A stretch of DNA of 64,000 bases, from assembly GCF_000758585.1 (NCBI RefSeq), contig NZ_CP009281.1:2480001-2544000 (forward strand), read 5' to 3'. Below the pieces are notes generated by a model that did not search any database, had not been told where the DNA came from, and was given only the letters and a program-made list of their open reading frames with translations. Within the stretch, counting starts at the first letter, position 1. Each line of letters begins with the position of its first letter. Shown here in pieces: positions 63,029-64,000 of this stretch. The translations under genes were made by a program, and so were the position numbers. The DNA is from Paenibacillus sp. FSL R5-0345. Lineage in GTDB: Bacteria; Bacillota; Bacilli; Paenibacillales; Paenibacillaceae.

Positions 63029-63192
63029 TGTGTCCCTCCGTCTCAATAGATCCATAGGCTATATTACGAGTATGCCTCCGCTTTTGATTGGGCGAACATC
63101 GAACAGTAGAACACACTGAAAGAAATCTACATATAATTATTGTAGGTATTCATCTATGGGCTGCAGCTTGCGGTCAACAGGAGGCGGCCATC

Positions 63193-64000
63193 ATGCTGCT
63201 CGACAAAGAGAAATTAAAGGATAAACTGCTTGAAGTAATCGAGGTATTTCCTTGGTATAAGGAGCTGATCGGTGGCGAAAGAACGAATTATAGCTTAGAG
63301 AAGCTTCCGCTAATGACATCAACAACGCTAGATACCTATTATTATAATCAACCCATTGATCCTTCTTGGATCGTATACAGGACGTCGGGCACAAGCACAG
63401 GCCGTAGAAAAGCCATACTTTACTCTAAGGAAGACGATAAGCACTATATAAATATTAAAACGAAGCTGTTTGGTGATCTTATTGCGGGAAGCGGATGCGT
63501 TAGAGCTTTGGCGGATATGGGGACTGGGCATGCAGCGAATACTGCATTGTCCATTTTTGAGGAATTAGGATTGGAACCTCGTTCAATTCCCTTTGAATTG
63601 CCGATTGAACAGCATATTGAACAGCTTGAAACCTTCAAGCCTGACCTACTGTACACAATGCCTTCCATTCTTGATCATATCGTACATGCTGCTGAGAATC
63701 CGCGCGCTTTCGGAATCCGCAAGATTATTCTAGTTGGGGAAATCGCTTCACTAGGGTGGCAACGGAATATAGCCGGACTGTTCGGTCTTGAACCACGCGA
63801 CATTATAGATACGTATGGCTCCATTGAAATGGGTACGATCGCTTATTATTCCCATGATTTTGACAGGTACATTTTTGCCGATGGAATTTTTGCGGAAGGG
63901 ATCGGGGCACAGGAGATAGGCGAAGAACTAAGTCCACTAAGTAATGACGAAAGTGTTCTTGTTCTAACCTCAACGGTTCGCAAAATGCTGCCAGCTATTC
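63193..64000 (+). CDS. Phenylacetate-CoA ligase-like adenylating enzyme, N-terminal part (3' end outside window)
   Basis: ATG 63193 follows AGGAGGCGG by 5 bases; 269 codons are visible and the frame continues past the window. The AMP-binding P-loop YRTSGTSTGRRK (about 62-73) and a later DTYGSIEMG motif define an ANL-superfamily enzyme of the PaaK/coenzyme F390 synthetase type. It activates a carboxylate as an adenylate. The substrate is unknown; pairing with a YheC-like spore gene suggests a spore role. Confidence 0.8.
   Translation, partial: MLLDKEKLKDKLLEVIEVFPWYKELIGGERTNYSLEKLPLMTSTTLDTYYYNQPIDPSWIVYRTSGTSTGRRKAILYSKEDDKHYINIKTKLFGDLIAGSGCVRALADMGTGHAANTALSIFEELGLEPRSIPFELPIEQHIEQLETFKPDLLYTMPSILDHIVHAAENPRAFGIRKIILVGEIASLGWQRNIAGLFGLEPRDIIDTYGSIEMGTIAYYSHDFDRYIFADGIFAEGIGAQEIGEELSPLSNDESVLVLTSTVRKMLPAI

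Overview
The window reads as chromosome of a Gram-positive, spore-forming, Paenibacillus-like bacterium. The evidence is an AAGGAGG-type ribosome-binding site before almost every gene, frequent TTG and GTG starts, a CwlD-like amidase, a YheC/YheD-type spore-coat ATP-grasp protein, the YqhG/YqhH pair, a YqzE homologue, a YesM/YesN two-component system and a giant S-layer-anchored polysaccharide hydrolase. No insertion sequence, phage gene, CRISPR array or rRNA was seen.

Layout. 1-7 kb: end of xpt, small hypotheticals, tRNA-Leu(CAG), a YtrA-type GntR/ABC-2 operon, a methyltransferase and an intracellular subtilase. 7-16 kb: two MerR regulators next to an efflux pump and an esterase, each target promoter carrying a MerR-type dyad in a long spacer, and a Fur-box-controlled iron/heme uptake operon (lipoprotein, permease, ATPase, HugZ-like, DinB-like) with a FhuF-like reductase before it. 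16-24 kb: a TetR regulator and an SDR that share an operator-like motif, separated by an AraC/sugar isomerase/ROK kinase cassette, then glycerol dehydrogenase. 24-33 kb: cell-wall and housekeeping genes and a B12-dependent ribonucleotide reductase with NrdR boxes. 33-39 kb: cdd, a divergent MetF-like gene, a Tet(M)-like GTPase, an HxlR/DsbA-like pair, and several gene remnants, so this stretch has been eroded and rearranged.

39-60 kb is one polysaccharide-utilisation locus: YesN/YesM sensor system, sugar ABC transporter (binding protein and two permeases, no ATPase), a 2222-residue GH59-like galactosidase with three SLH domains, an AraC regulator, and an enzyme operon of DUF2264 (short), heparinase II/III-like lyase, GH88 unsaturated glucuronyl hydrolase and DUF2264 (long). 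The likely logic is that the surface-bound enzyme trims galactosyl units from a uronate-containing glycan, the transporter imports the pieces, and the cytoplasmic lyase, GH88 and DUF2264 enzymes finish degradation. Direct repeats before the binding-protein gene, GCAATAA repeats before the enzyme operon and cre-like sites suggest control by YesN, AraC and CcpA. This locus is the best candidate for an undescribed system.

60-64 kb: cardiolipin synthase, the YheC-like gene and the start of a phenylacetate-CoA-ligase-like adenylating enzyme that runs off the window.

All family calls come from reading motifs by eye; no database search was run.
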